Made by a program: the position numbers and the translations under genes. This document shows, piece after piece, positions 7,639 to 14,708 of a DNA stretch of 17,431 bases. This stretch comes from Moraxella caviae (GTDB lineage: Bacteria; Pseudomonadota; Gammaproteobacteria; Pseudomonadales; Moraxellaceae). The notes beneath the pieces were generated by a model. The model saw only the letters and a program-made list of their open reading frames with translations. It made no database searches and had not been told where the DNA came from. The stretch spans positions 1 through 17,431 of the forward strand of contig NZ_MUXU01000077.1 in assembly GCF_002014985.1 (NCBI RefSeq). The letters run 5' to 3'. Every line of letters starts with the position of its first letter. The stretch's first letter is position 1.

Positions 7639-8295
7639 GATTGGCTCGCTTTTTTAAGTTAATTTGGTTAAAGTTTATTGATTTCAGGTTTATTTATTTT
7701 GACTTGATTTTACCGCAGTGATTGATGGGTTCAACGTTAAAACACGCCTAGCTTACCTAATTTTTCGCCAAAAAGGCTATGCCAAAAAACGATGGCTTTA
7801 TGCGAATTTTGCATGAATGGTAAAGTTGCCGCACGTTTTAGTAAAGCGATTGGTAAGTCAAAACCACACCAAAACCACCGCCTAATCTTTCATTTTATCC
7901 GATACAAATCGCAGTAAATTTTAGCCATCATCACATCATAAGAAAGCCATAATTTGCGTGCAAGTTGTGCGCTTTTGTGCTATGCTTAGCAGTTTGATGG
8001 TAGATTTTTTTTAGCGTGAGTACGCTTTGTTTTGATTGGTGTTCGCCATCAAATTTAACGCCAAACTCTGCGCTAAAATACCAATGGTTTGGTTGGTTGC
8101 TTAAAATCTAAGCATTTGATTTAAAGGGTGTTTTTAAATAATTAAAAAACCAAAGTTTTGGAAAACCAAAATCCCAAAAGGTTAAAACCTTAAAAAATAA
8201 AAACCAAAACCATCAAACCAAACACCGATTAACACACCAAAACCGCAAATTAACAACACGATTTAAAACTCAATTTAAAACGAAAAAGGCACACC
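7639..8295. other. 657-bp divergent sat/metZ spacer with a G-poor metZ leader
   Basis: The longest gene-free stretch in the window, placed between two sulfur-assimilation genes. The sat promoter lies at its left end. From about 8140 to 8290 the + strand is A- and C-rich and nearly G-free, with repeated CCAAA and AACC words. TTTGATGG (7993-8000) can pair with CCATCAAA (8046-8053), and GGTTTGGTT (8087-8095) is complementary to A/C-rich words near 8202-8222. AAGGTT and AACCTT (8178-8191) form a small palindrome. I see no known SAM riboswitch core and could not place the metZ promoter securely. Confidence 0.5.
7707..7734 (-). promoter_or_regulatory. Likely promoter of sat
   Basis: Read on the minus strand, TTGAAC (7729-7734) and TAAAAT (7707-7712) have a 16-base spacer. 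The predicted start is near 7700 and gives a leader of about 60 bases. Confidence 0.5.
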
Positions 8296-9546
8296 ATGAC
8301 ACAACTTGACCCAAACTGGCAATCAGACGCACTTGACCCAACGCTTGGTTTTTTGGAGCAGACCTTGGCGGTGCGTGGCGGCTATCATCGCACGGACGAA
8401 GGCGAGCATTCTGAAGCGATTTTTACCACCAGTTCGTACGTTTATGCGTCTGCGGCGGACGCTGCCGACCATTTCAACGGCAACAAAAAGGGCAATGTCT
8501 ACTCTCGCCACACCAACCCAACCGTGCGCGCCTTTGAAAGACGCTTGGCGCTGCTAGAAGGCGGTGAGCGCTGCGTAGCGACCGCAAGCGGCATGGGTGC
8601 GATTTTGACCATGTGCCTTGCCTATTTAAAAGCAGGCGATCACCTGCTGTGCGCCAAGCAGCTGTTCGGCTCGTCTGTGGCATTGTTTGACACCTATTTT
8701 AAGCCGCTGGGCATTGAAGTGAGCTATGTGGACTGCTTTGATAACGCTGCATGGCAAGCCGCCATTCAGCCAAACACCCGTGTGCTGTACTGCGAAAGTC
8801 CGTCCAATCCTTTGGCGCAAATTGCCGATTTGGCGTTTTTATCAAATCTTGCCCACACCAATGATGCGCTGCTTATCGTGGATAACTGCTTTGCCACGCC
8901 AGCCATCCAAAAACCGCTGCAGCTGGGCGCAGACGTGGTGATTCACTCGGCAAGCAAATACATTGACGGGCAAGGGCGCGTGCTGGGCGGTGCGCTTGTC
9001 GGTTCTGATGAGCTGATGGAAAAGGCGTTCACCGTGGTGCGCACAGGCGGTATCAGCCTGTCGCCATTTAATGCGTGGGCGCTACTAAAAGGACTGGAAA
9101 CGCTGTCTTTGCGCATGAAAGCGCACTGCGAAAACGCCAATCAAGTCGCCAGTTTTCTTGCTAAGCACCCAAAAGTGCAAAAAGTGCATTTTTCAGGACT
9201 TGCCGACCACCCAAGCCACGAAGTTGCCAAACGTCAGCATACCGCCTTAAAAAATGTGGCAGGCGGCGAGATTACTGGTGCGTTTGGGGCGATTGTCGGC
9301 TTTGAAGTGGCGGATCAAAAATCAGCTTGGCACGTCATTGACAGCACCAAAGTGATTTCCATCACCAACAACCTAGGCGACGCCAAATCCACCATCACTC
9401 ACCCAGCGACCACCACGCATTTTCGCATGACACCAGAGCAGCGTGTGGAAGCAGGCGTGAATGATGGCTTGATTCGCTTATCGGTAGGGCTTGAAGACGT
9501 GGCGGACATCATCGCTGATTTGGCGCGTGGCTTGGATTCTCTATAA
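8296..9546 (+). CDS. metZ: O-succinylhomoserine sulfhydrylase (PLP enzyme, Cys/Met metabolism family)
   Basis: Condenses O-succinylhomoserine with sulfide to give homocysteine, bypassing cystathionine in methionine synthesis; cytoplasmic. At 416 residues it has the usual length. It carries the YSRHTNPT motif (69-76), ATASGMGAI (96-103), the PLP-contacting Asp196 in LLIVDNCFATP, and the PLP Schiff-base lysine Lys221 in HSASKYIDGQGR. The KYIDGQGR sequence after that lysine is typical of MetZ and distinguishes it from MetB, MetC and the larger O-acetylhomoserine enzymes. The acyl-group preference is inferred from this similarity. AAGG about 6 bases before the ATG is a sound ribosome site. It is divergent from sat across a long spacer and is followed by a degenerate repeat array. 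Confidence 0.92.
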   Translation: MTQLDPNWQSDALDPTLGFLEQTLAVRGGYHRTDEGEHSEAIFTTSSYVYASAADAADHFNGNKKGNVYSRHTNPTVRAFERRLALLEGGERCVATASGMGAILTMCLAYLKAGDHLLCAKQLFGSSVALFDTYFKPLGIEVSYVDCFDNAAWQAAIQPNTRVLYCESPSNPLAQIADLAFLSNLAHTNDALLIVDNCFATPAIQKPLQLGADVVIHSASKYIDGQGRVLGGALVGSDELMEKAFTVVRTGGISLSPFNAWALLKGLETLSLRMKAHCENANQVASFLAKHPKVQKVHFSGLADHPSHEVAKRQHTALKNVAGGEITGAFGAIVGFEVADQKSAWHVIDSTKVISITNNLGDAKSTITHPATTTHFRMTPEQRVEAGVNDGLIRLSVGLEDVADIIADLARGLDSL

Positions 9547-9549
9547 GGG

Positions 9550-9656
9550 ATTCTCTGCAAGCGATTCTTTGCAAGTAATTCTTTGTAAACAACTCTTTGC
9601 AAGCCAATTTTTACAAACCGACTTTTAAGCCAATTTTAAAACCAGTTTTACAGACC
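9550..9656 (+). repeat. Degenerate 14-bp tandem repeat array after metZ
   Basis: Five consecutive 14-bp units fill 9550-9619: ATTCTCTGCAAGCG, ATTCTTTGCAAGTA, ATTCTTTGTAAACA, ACTCTTTGCAAGCC, AATTTTTACAAACC. They grade into shorter, more eroded units of 12 to 13 bp to 9656, each ending in CC. The array starts three bases past the metZ stop codon and ends about 35 bases before the Sel1 gene. It cannot form a strong hairpin and shows no T-tailed terminator. Confidence 0.8.
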
Positions 9657-9691
9657 GATTGACCGTAAATCAACCAAAAACCATAAAAATC

Positions 9692-10366
9692 ATGAGCTTA
9701 TTTTCGTTATTCAAATCAAAAAACGACTCCATCTCCGATCAAATCAAAAAACAGCGTGATGATGAGCGCACCAGTCAAGAGCGTGATGACTTAGCCAAAG
9801 CCAAGGCAATCCACGAAAAGGCGTGCGTGCATTATGAAGCCAAAGAATATGACGAAGCTGCCGAGCTGTTATTAGAAGCGGCAGGGCTTGGCTTGGCGGA
9901 TGCGCAGCGCAGCCTTGCGGTCATGCACTGTCAGGGCTTGGGTGTGCGCCAAGATTATCATAAAGGGCAAGAATTATTTGTCAAAGCAGCCGAGCAGGGC
10001 GATGCCAAAGCCTGCCATAATTTGGGCGTGATGTATTATCACGGCTTTGGCGTGGCGCAAAATGCCGAAACTGCGCTGTCTTGGTACGAAAAAGCCGCCG
10101 CCCACGACCATGCAGAAGCCACTTATAACGTTGGTGTCATGCTAGAGCGTGGCGAAGGCGCACCAAAAGACATGAAAAAAGCCTTTGAGCATTTTAAAAA
10201 GGCTGCCGAGCTGGAATATCCTGAAGCCATCTATTCGTTGGCGGTGTGCCATTTTGATGGGCTTGGCACGGACAAAAACACCAAAGAAGCCTTGGCGTGT
10301 CTAAAGCGTGCTTGCGACTTAGGTCATGCGGCAGCGTGTGAAGCCTTGGCGGATTATCGTGCGTAA
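9692..10366 (+). CDS. Sel1-like repeat protein
   Basis: A 224-residue soluble protein made mostly of Sel1-like (TPR-related) alpha-helical repeats. After a charged, probably coiled N-terminal part (about 10-45, many Lys/Asp/Glu/Arg) and a TPR-like helix pair (about 40-69), four 36-residue units can be read at about 70-105, 106-141, 142-177 and 178-213. Each has the Sel1 pattern: A-A-x-L-A-V/G-V-M, a G-x-G turn, then A-x-x-W/H/L-x-x-K-A-A. Examples are LAVMHCQGLGV, LGVMYYHGFGV and LAVCHFDGLGT. Such repeats are protein-binding scaffolds, and the partner here is unknown. No signal peptide is visible, so a cytoplasmic location is likely. The frame is open from a TTG at 9659, but the ATG at 9692 gives a natural start (MSLFSLFKSK). 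Neither has a good ribosome site. Confidence 0.85.
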   Translation: MSLFSLFKSKNDSISDQIKKQRDDERTSQERDDLAKAKAIHEKACVHYEAKEYDEAAELLLEAAGLGLADAQRSLAVMHCQGLGVRQDYHKGQELFVKAAEQGDAKACHNLGVMYYHGFGVAQNAETALSWYEKAAAHDHAEATYNVGVMLERGEGAPKDMKKAFEHFKKAAELEYPEAIYSLAVCHFDGLGTDKNTKEALACLKRACDLGHAAACEALADYRA

Positions 10367-10441
10367 ATTTTTCATAGCAGCATTGTTTTAATTTTTAAAC
10401 CAACACAATTAAAATCATCACCTGCGCTGATGGCAAAACTG

Positions 10442-10450
10442 TGCTAAAAT
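10442..10450 (+). promoter_or_regulatory. Possible extended -10 promoter upstream of nrdB
   Basis: TGCTAAAAT (10442-10450) fits an extended -10 element, but there is no good -35. It would give a leader of about 130 bases. I found no convincing pair of NrdR boxes in the 221-bp spacer. Confidence 0.3.
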
Positions 10451-10587
10451 AGCCATATTTGCCAGACGCGCTGTGCGAATTTGGCGAAATAAAACGCTTT
10501 TATGGCGGTGATTTTCCGTTATGTTATTGAATTTTTACATAAATTTTATTTAAACGATAAAATCAATTTATAAATTTTGGGGTTGTT

Positions 10588-11718
10588 ATGCACTATTCTA
10601 TTTTTTGTCAAACAAAAAACGACGCATTAAAAGAGCCAATGTTCTTTGGTCAGCCTGTGAATGTGGCGCGTTATGACCAGCAAAAACACCCCATTTTTGA
10701 GCAACTGATTGAAAAGCAGCTGTCGTTTTTTTGGCGACCAGAAGAAATTGACGTGTCTCGTGATCGCATTGATTTTGGCGAATTGTCAGCGCACGAGCAG
10801 CACATTTTTTTGAGCAATCTAAAATACCAAACGCTGCTTGACAGCATTCAAGGACGCAGCCCAAACGTGGTCTTGCTGCCGCTGGTGTCCATTCCAGAGC
10901 TAGAAACGTGGATTGAGACATGGAGCTTTAGCGAAACCATTCACTCACGCAGTTACACGCACATCATTCGTAACGTTGTCAATGACCCAAGCAAAGTCTT
11001 TGAAGATATTGTTGATAATGAATACATTTTGGAGCGTGCCAGCGACATCGCCAAATATTATGACGATTTGTACGAAGCGGCGCAGCTGTACAGCTTACAT
11101 GGCGAAGGCGAATACGAAGTTGATGGCAGAATTATTCATGTTAGCTTAAAAGACTTAAAAAAGAAACTCTATCTGTGCTTGATGGCGGTGAACGTGCTAG
11201 AAGCAATTCGTTTTTATGTGTCGTTCGCTTGCTCATTTGCCTTTGCTGAACGCAAAATGATGGAAGGCAACGCCAAAATCATCAAGATGATTGCCCGTGA
11301 TGAAGCCTTGCACCTAAACGGTACGCAGCACATGATTAACCTGATGCGCTCTGGACGTGATGACCCTGAGATGGTAGAAATTGCCGCTGCCTGCCAAGAT
11401 GAAGCGATTGAAATTTTCAAAAGCGCAGCCGAGCAAGAAAAAGCGTGGGCGGCTTATTTGTTCAAAGATGGCTCAATGATTGGGCTGAACAAAGACATCT
11501 TGTGCCAATACGTTGAGTTCATCACCAATACACGCATGGTGGCGGTGGGCTTGCCTGCAATTTTTGACACCAAATCCAACCCAATCCCATGGATTAACGC
11601 ATGGCTGTCCAGCGACAACGTGCAAGTCGCTCCCCAAGAAACCGAAATCACCACCTATTTGGTAGGGCAGATTGACGCCGATTTGGACGATGCCGACCTA
11701 GACGGTTTTGAACTGTAA
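10588..11718 (+). CDS. nrdB: Class Ia ribonucleoside-diphosphate reductase, beta subunit
   Basis: Carries the diiron-tyrosyl radical cofactor that the alpha subunit NrdA needs to make deoxyribonucleotides. It has 376 residues, the same length as E. coli NrdB, and is collinear with it. Metal ligands (Met counted as 1) are Asp85, Glu116 and His119 in [11 protein letters not shown], Glu205 in [10 protein letters not shown], and Glu239 and His242 in ARDEALHL. Tyr123 is the radical tyrosine. [20 protein letters not shown] and DNVQVAPQE are near-identical family stretches. The acidic C-terminal tail ending DGFEL should dock in NrdA. GGGG about 4 to 7 bases before the ATG is a clear ribosome site. 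nrdA is not immediately upstream as it is in E. coli; a Sel1 gene and a spacer lie there. The YfaE-like ferredoxin follows. Confidence 0.97.
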   Translation: MHYSIFCQTKNDALKEPMFFGQPVNVARYDQQKHPIFEQLIEKQLSFFWRPEEIDVSRDRIDFGELSAHEQHIFLSNLKYQTLLDSIQGRSPNVVLLPLVSIPELETWIETWSFSETIHSRSYTHIIRNVVNDPSKVFEDIVDNEYILERASDIAKYYDDLYEAAQLYSLHGEGEYEVDGRIIHVSLKDLKKKLYLCLMAVNVLEAIRFYVSFACSFAFAERKMMEGNAKIIKMIARDEALHLNGTQHMINLMRSGRDDPEMVEIAAACQDEAIEIFKSAAEQEKAWAAYLFKDGSMIGLNKDILCQYVEFITNTRMVAVGLPAIFDTKSNPIPWINAWLSSDNVQVAPQETEITTYLVGQIDADLDDADLDGFEL

Positions 11719-11748
11719 AGTTTAACGCACCATTAAGCGGATTTGGGT

Positions 11749-11796
11749 GGATTGTTAAATAAATTACCGAGCGGATTGTTAGGTAAATTATTAGGC
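11749..11796 (+). repeat. 24-bp imperfect tandem duplication between nrdB and the ferredoxin gene
   Basis: GGATTGTTA recurs at 11749 and 11773, and each copy continues into TAAATTA and a related end. The period of 24 bp is a multiple of three. It lies inside an ATG-less open frame (about 11737-11910) rich in Leu, Gly and Lys, which I do not call as a gene. Confidence 0.55.
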
Positions 11797-11887
11797 AAAC
11801 AGCTGGGCGAATTACTGGCGATTAAAATCCATCAAAACACGCTTGATGACACGTTCACTGTTAAGGCTTTGTTTGGCGATTTAAGAT

Positions 11888-12295
11888 ATGGGCTGGGTTT
11901 TCACCGATGAAATGCGCTTTTATCTGCACGACAACGAAACCTTGCTGGACGGCATGATTCGCACGCACCATCAAGACGTGCGTTTTGAATGTCGGCAGGG
12001 TTATTGCGGTTCGTGCCGTATGCGTGTGGTCGCCAAAACGGACGATTTACAGTACACAAAAGCGCCCATCGCCATGCTAGAAGCCGATGAAATATTGGCG
12101 TGCTGCTGTAAGACGGCAGGTTCGCTGTCGGTAACGTACCAGCTGGATAATCTTGCGCAGCTTAGTTTATTTGCCGACAATGCCGCCACACCAGCCAAAA
12201 ATACGGACAGCCCAGCCCAAACAAACTCCAATCTGAATGGTTCGGCTTTGGCGCATGATTTGTTTGCAGGCAGGGTGGATTTAAACAAAGACTGA
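11888..12295 (+). CDS. yfaE: 2Fe-2S ferredoxin, YfaE-like, with a C-terminal extension
   Basis: Plant-type [2Fe-2S] ferredoxin that, by analogy with E. coli YfaE, keeps the NrdB diferric-tyrosyl cofactor reduced and assembled. The cluster motif is ECRQGYCGSCR (Cys35, Cys40, Cys43), followed by EILACCCK (Cys72-74), which matches the ILPCCC stretch of E. coli YfaE. E. coli YfaE is 84 residues. This protein is 135, with an added tail of about 50 residues: a polar Asn/Thr/Ser/Ala/Pro linker (about 97-118) and then ALAHDLFAGRVDLNKD. The start at 11888 puts the first cysteine at nearly the same position as in E. coli, so it is preferred over the later ATG at 11912. It follows nrdB after 169 bp without an obvious terminator, so co-transcription is likely. 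Confidence 0.9.
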   Translation: MGWVFTDEMRFYLHDNETLLDGMIRTHHQDVRFECRQGYCGSCRMRVVAKTDDLQYTKAPIAMLEADEILACCCKTAGSLSVTYQLDNLAQLSLFADNAATPAKNTDSPAQTNSNLNGSALAHDLFAGRVDLNKD

Positions 12296-12327
12296 TTTTA
12301 GGCAGATTGTTTTTATAATCAGTTTTT
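12291..12327 (+). terminator. Possible intrinsic terminator overlapping the ferredoxin stop codon
   Basis: ACTGATTTTA (12291-12300) pairs with TATAATCAGT (12314-12323), with one mismatch and a 13-base loop, followed by five T residues (12323-12327). The stop codon lies in the left arm. The right arm also contains a perfect TATAAT (12314-12319), so a promoter reading into the next gene is an alternative. Confidence 0.45.
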
Positions 12328-12414
12328 CGTTTAGCTTTTAAACAAACCTTTCACCATTTAACCCATCACAACACCGCCATCTTAGGCGCAAATCTTTTCA
12401 TGGGAGCAATCGCC

Positions 12415-13179
12415 ATGACCACGAAAAATCACACTTTTAAAACCGTATCTCGTAAAGTGCTTAATCACAAAGCACTTAACTATAAAACGCTGACACTTGG
12501 CGCATTGGCAATCGGTGCTGTGGTGGGTGGTATGCTGTTTTTACGCCCAAACAAGGCGGAAGTTGCACCCATCATTCCTGCTGCTACCGCCGCCACGCCA
12601 ACGCCTGCCGTGGTGAAAAAACCTATTTTCGTGCAATATCACAGCATTGATGATGCGCCCACGCACGAACGCAAGGCTTTAGCGCAGCAGGCGCAGCGGC
12701 TGGCACGCACAGGCAGCACATCAGGCGGCGAGCTGACTTTTGAATTTAAGCAGGCGACACACGCCAAGATGACTTACCGTTTTGGGCGCAAGCAGCGGCT
12801 GACTTTTAAGCCCATCACGCCTGTTTTACCAGCTGGATTTGTGCTGACGGGCAGGCAGTACGAAGGCAAGCCAATACAAGTAGAAGGGCGCAGCACTTAT
12901 TTGGGCTGGTATCGTTTGTTTGAAAATCCAGACACCAAAGCACGCATAGAAATCAGCGAAACCCAGCTTTCGGCAGATGCACCCATCGTGCTGTATCGTG
13001 AGCTGATGAATGAGACGCTTGCAAATACGCCTGTACAATTTGAAACCCTGCACGATAAAAAGGGCGTGGTGTATCATAATGCTAAATTTGCCAAGGGCGA
13101 CCGCTTGGTGCAAATCAGCAGTAAAGGCGTGGCGCGTGAGCAAATCTTGGCAATGGTGGCGCAGGCTTTGGCGGATTGA
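12415..13179 (+). CDS. Uncharacterised single-pass membrane protein
   Basis: I do not recognise this 254-residue protein. A basic N-terminus (about 1-24) is followed by one transmembrane segment (about 25-43, LTLGALAIGAVVGGMLFL) and an Ala/Pro/Thr-rich linker (about 47-70). A soluble region of about 185 residues comes next, rich in beta-type stretches, such as GELTFEFKQATHAKMTYRF and KARIEISETQL. The positive-inside rule puts this region in the periplasm. No catalytic motif or lipobox is visible. Just before the membrane segment, three 15-bp units encode KVLNH, KALNY, KTLTL (residues 14-28). The frame opens at an ATG at 12400, but GGGAG at 12402-12406 sits 8 bases before the ATG at 12415, and this ribosome site decides the start. 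A strong terminator follows. Confidence 0.75.
   Translation: MTTKNHTFKTVSRKVLNHKALNYKTLTLGALAIGAVVGGMLFLRPNKAEVAPIIPAATAATPTPAVVKKPIFVQYHSIDDAPTHERKALAQQAQRLARTGSTSGGELTFEFKQATHAKMTYRFGRKQRLTFKPITPVLPAGFVLTGRQYEGKPIQVEGRSTYLGWYRLFENPDTKARIEISETQLSADAPIVLYRELMNETLANTPVQFETLHDKKGVVYHNAKFAKGDRLVQISSKGVAREQILAMVAQALAD
12454..12498 (+). repeat. Three 15-bp units inside the membrane protein gene
   Basis: AAAGTGCTTAATCAC, AAAGCACTTAACTAT and AAAACGCTGACACTT lie head to tail and encode three related pentapeptides (K-x-L-x-x) that lead into the membrane segment. Confidence 0.6.
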
Positions 13180-13226
13180 GCAAGACACCGCAAACCACCA
13201 TCAATCTCCATCAAGTAAAACCAAGC

Positions 13227-13262
13227 AAAACCGCCCAAAGCGCACACTTTGAGCGGTTTTTT
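13227..13262 (+). terminator. Rho-independent terminator of the membrane protein gene
   Basis: Arms 13227-13240 and 13247-13260 pair with one C-A mismatch around a six-base loop CGCACA. The stem runs into six T residues (13257-13262). A four-A run on the left may give weak activity for the convergent ppk2 transcript. Confidence 0.85.
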
Positions 13263-13299
13263 GATGAATTTGCCAAGCAAATTTTAGTCAAAAGTCAGC

Positions 13300-14346
13300 T
13301 TATTTGCTGTCTTTTTTACTATCATTTTTAATGGTGGCGTTATCCACTAGCAAATCAGTGCGTTCGTCTTTTTCATACAATGCACCAGCACGGCCGACAA
13401 TCAACGGATCGATGTTGCCAATTTGTGAGCTGTCTTTGCCTTCGTAGTTTAGCTTGTTTAGCACATAACGCATGGCGTTTAGACGCGCACGTTTTTTGCA
13501 GTCAGATTTGATGACAATCCATGGCGATTCGGCGGTGTCGGTATTAAAAAACATCGCTTCTTTGGCAAGGGTGTAGTCGTCCCATTTGTTCAAAGACGCT
13601 TTGTCCACTGGCGAAAGTTTCCATTGTTTCAATGGATCATTTTCACGGCTGGCAAAGCGTGCTTTTTGCTCATCGCGCGTTACCGAGAACCAGAATTTCA
13701 CCAAATGAATGCCAGATTCAATCAAATGTTTTTCAAATTCAGGCACTTGGCGCATAAACACACGGTATTCGTCATCGGTACAAAAGCCCATCACACGCTC
13801 AACCACCGCGCGGTTATACCAAGAGCGGTCAAACAGCACAATCTCGCCAGACGTTGGCAAATGCTGCACATAGCGCTGGAAATACCATTGACCTTTTTCT
13901 TGGTCAGTTGGTTTTTCTAGCGCCACAACGCGTGCACCGCGTGGGTTTAGATGCTCCATGAAGCGTTTAATCGTGCCGCCTTTACCCGCCGCATCACGAC
14001 CTTCAAACAAAATTACCAGTTTTTGTCCAGTTTCTTTGACATGGCGCTGAAGTTTTAGCAGTTCAATTTGCAGTTTGTACTTTTGGGCTTCGTAGTTTTT
14101 ACGGCTTAGGCGGTGCTTGTATGGATAGCCGCCTTCACGCCAGTTGTCCGAAAGCTCAGTGTCTTTTGATTTGTTGGTGCGCATTTGGTTGGCGATTTGC
14201 GCCGCTGGCAAATAGCTATTGAGAACTTGTCCAAACTCAGCCAGCTCATCAGGCGTGGCGTGATTTAGCAGGTCAGCCAACTGATCAGCCGTGCGTGGCA
14301 TGACCTTTTTGGCAGGGGTGGTTTTGGTTTTTGGGGTGGTTGCCAT
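13300..14346 (-). CDS. ppk2: Polyphosphate kinase 2 (class I, polyphosphate-dependent nucleotide phosphotransferase)
   Basis: Transfers phosphate between inorganic polyphosphate and nucleoside diphosphates, most often using polyphosphate to make ATP or GTP. A 348-residue single PPK2 domain with an N-terminal Lys/Thr-rich extension of about 60 residues. The P-loop is FEGRDAAGKGG (GRDAAGKGG at 116-124, Lys122). The Walker B-type stretch is LFDRSWYNRA (Asp173), followed by the basic lid helix region from about 182. RENDPLKQWKLSPVD and the KWDDY motif are typical of class I, one-domain enzymes acting on diphosphates. The ADP or GDP preference cannot be read from sequence. A perfect AAGGAG, five bases before the ATG, is the best ribosome site in the window and suggests good expression. 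The C-terminal tail is highly charged (KNDSKKDSK). Confidence 0.94.
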   Translation of the reverse strand: MATTPKTKTTPAKKVMPRTADQLADLLNHATPDELAEFGQVLNSYLPAAQIANQMRTNKSKDTELSDNWREGGYPYKHRLSRKNYEAQKYKLQIELLKLQRHVKETGQKLVILFEGRDAAGKGGTIKRFMEHLNPRGARVVALEKPTDQEKGQWYFQRYVQHLPTSGEIVLFDRSWYNRAVVERVMGFCTDDEYRVFMRQVPEFEKHLIESGIHLVKFWFSVTRDEQKARFASRENDPLKQWKLSPVDKASLNKWDDYTLAKEAMFFNTDTAESPWIVIKSDCKKRARLNAMRYVLNKLNYEGKDSSQIGNIDPLIVGRAGALYEKDERTDLLVDNATIKNDSKKDSK

Positions 14347-14708
14347 AAAAACTCCTTAAATGCGCAAAATGCAATAAAATAAAGCAATTAAACAAAAGGT
14401 ATTACAACAAAAGTACTAAAACCCTAATGCTTTCATGGTATCACGAAATGCACATTTTAGCAATAAAAACGCAACAAAATTCTTGATTATAAACGCCTAA
14501 ATTTACATTTTAATTACTGATAATTTTTAGTGTGTTTTAAAACGTCCATAAAAAACAGCACCGCTGATTAAGCGTGCTGTTTGTGGGGTTTGTGCAAGTT
14601 AGTTTGGCTGGCAAACGACTTAAAAACGGATAAGCTATTACCAAAATGGCAAGCAAAAATACAAAGTTTTACGGCTATTTTATTATTTAACTCATTGATT
14701 TTATTGAA
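14347..14708. other. 362-bp spacer between ppk2 and the ABC1 kinase gene
   Basis: Very A+T-rich. It contains the ppk2 ribosome site (14352-14357, minus strand) and the terminator of the upstream minus-strand gene (14550-14582). That terminator implies a separate ppk2 promoter between about 14358 and 14550, but I could not assign one. No open frame is supported. Confidence 0.55.
14550..14582 (-). terminator. Rho-independent terminator of the ABC1 kinase gene
   Basis: Arms 14553-14565 and 14571-14582 form a 12-bp stem with one bulged C and a five-base loop GATTA. On the minus strand the stem is followed by T residues from the A run at 14550-14555. It separates the kinase gene from ppk2. Confidence 0.8.

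Noticed and set aside
7981..8060. Candidate SAM riboswitch or T-box before metZ
   Set aside because: No conserved core of either class is present. The hairpins that can be drawn are short and lack a T-tailed terminator.
9659..9691. TTG start adding 11 residues to the Sel1 protein
   Set aside because: The codon follows directly on the repeat array without a ribosome site. The ATG at 9692 gives a normal start.
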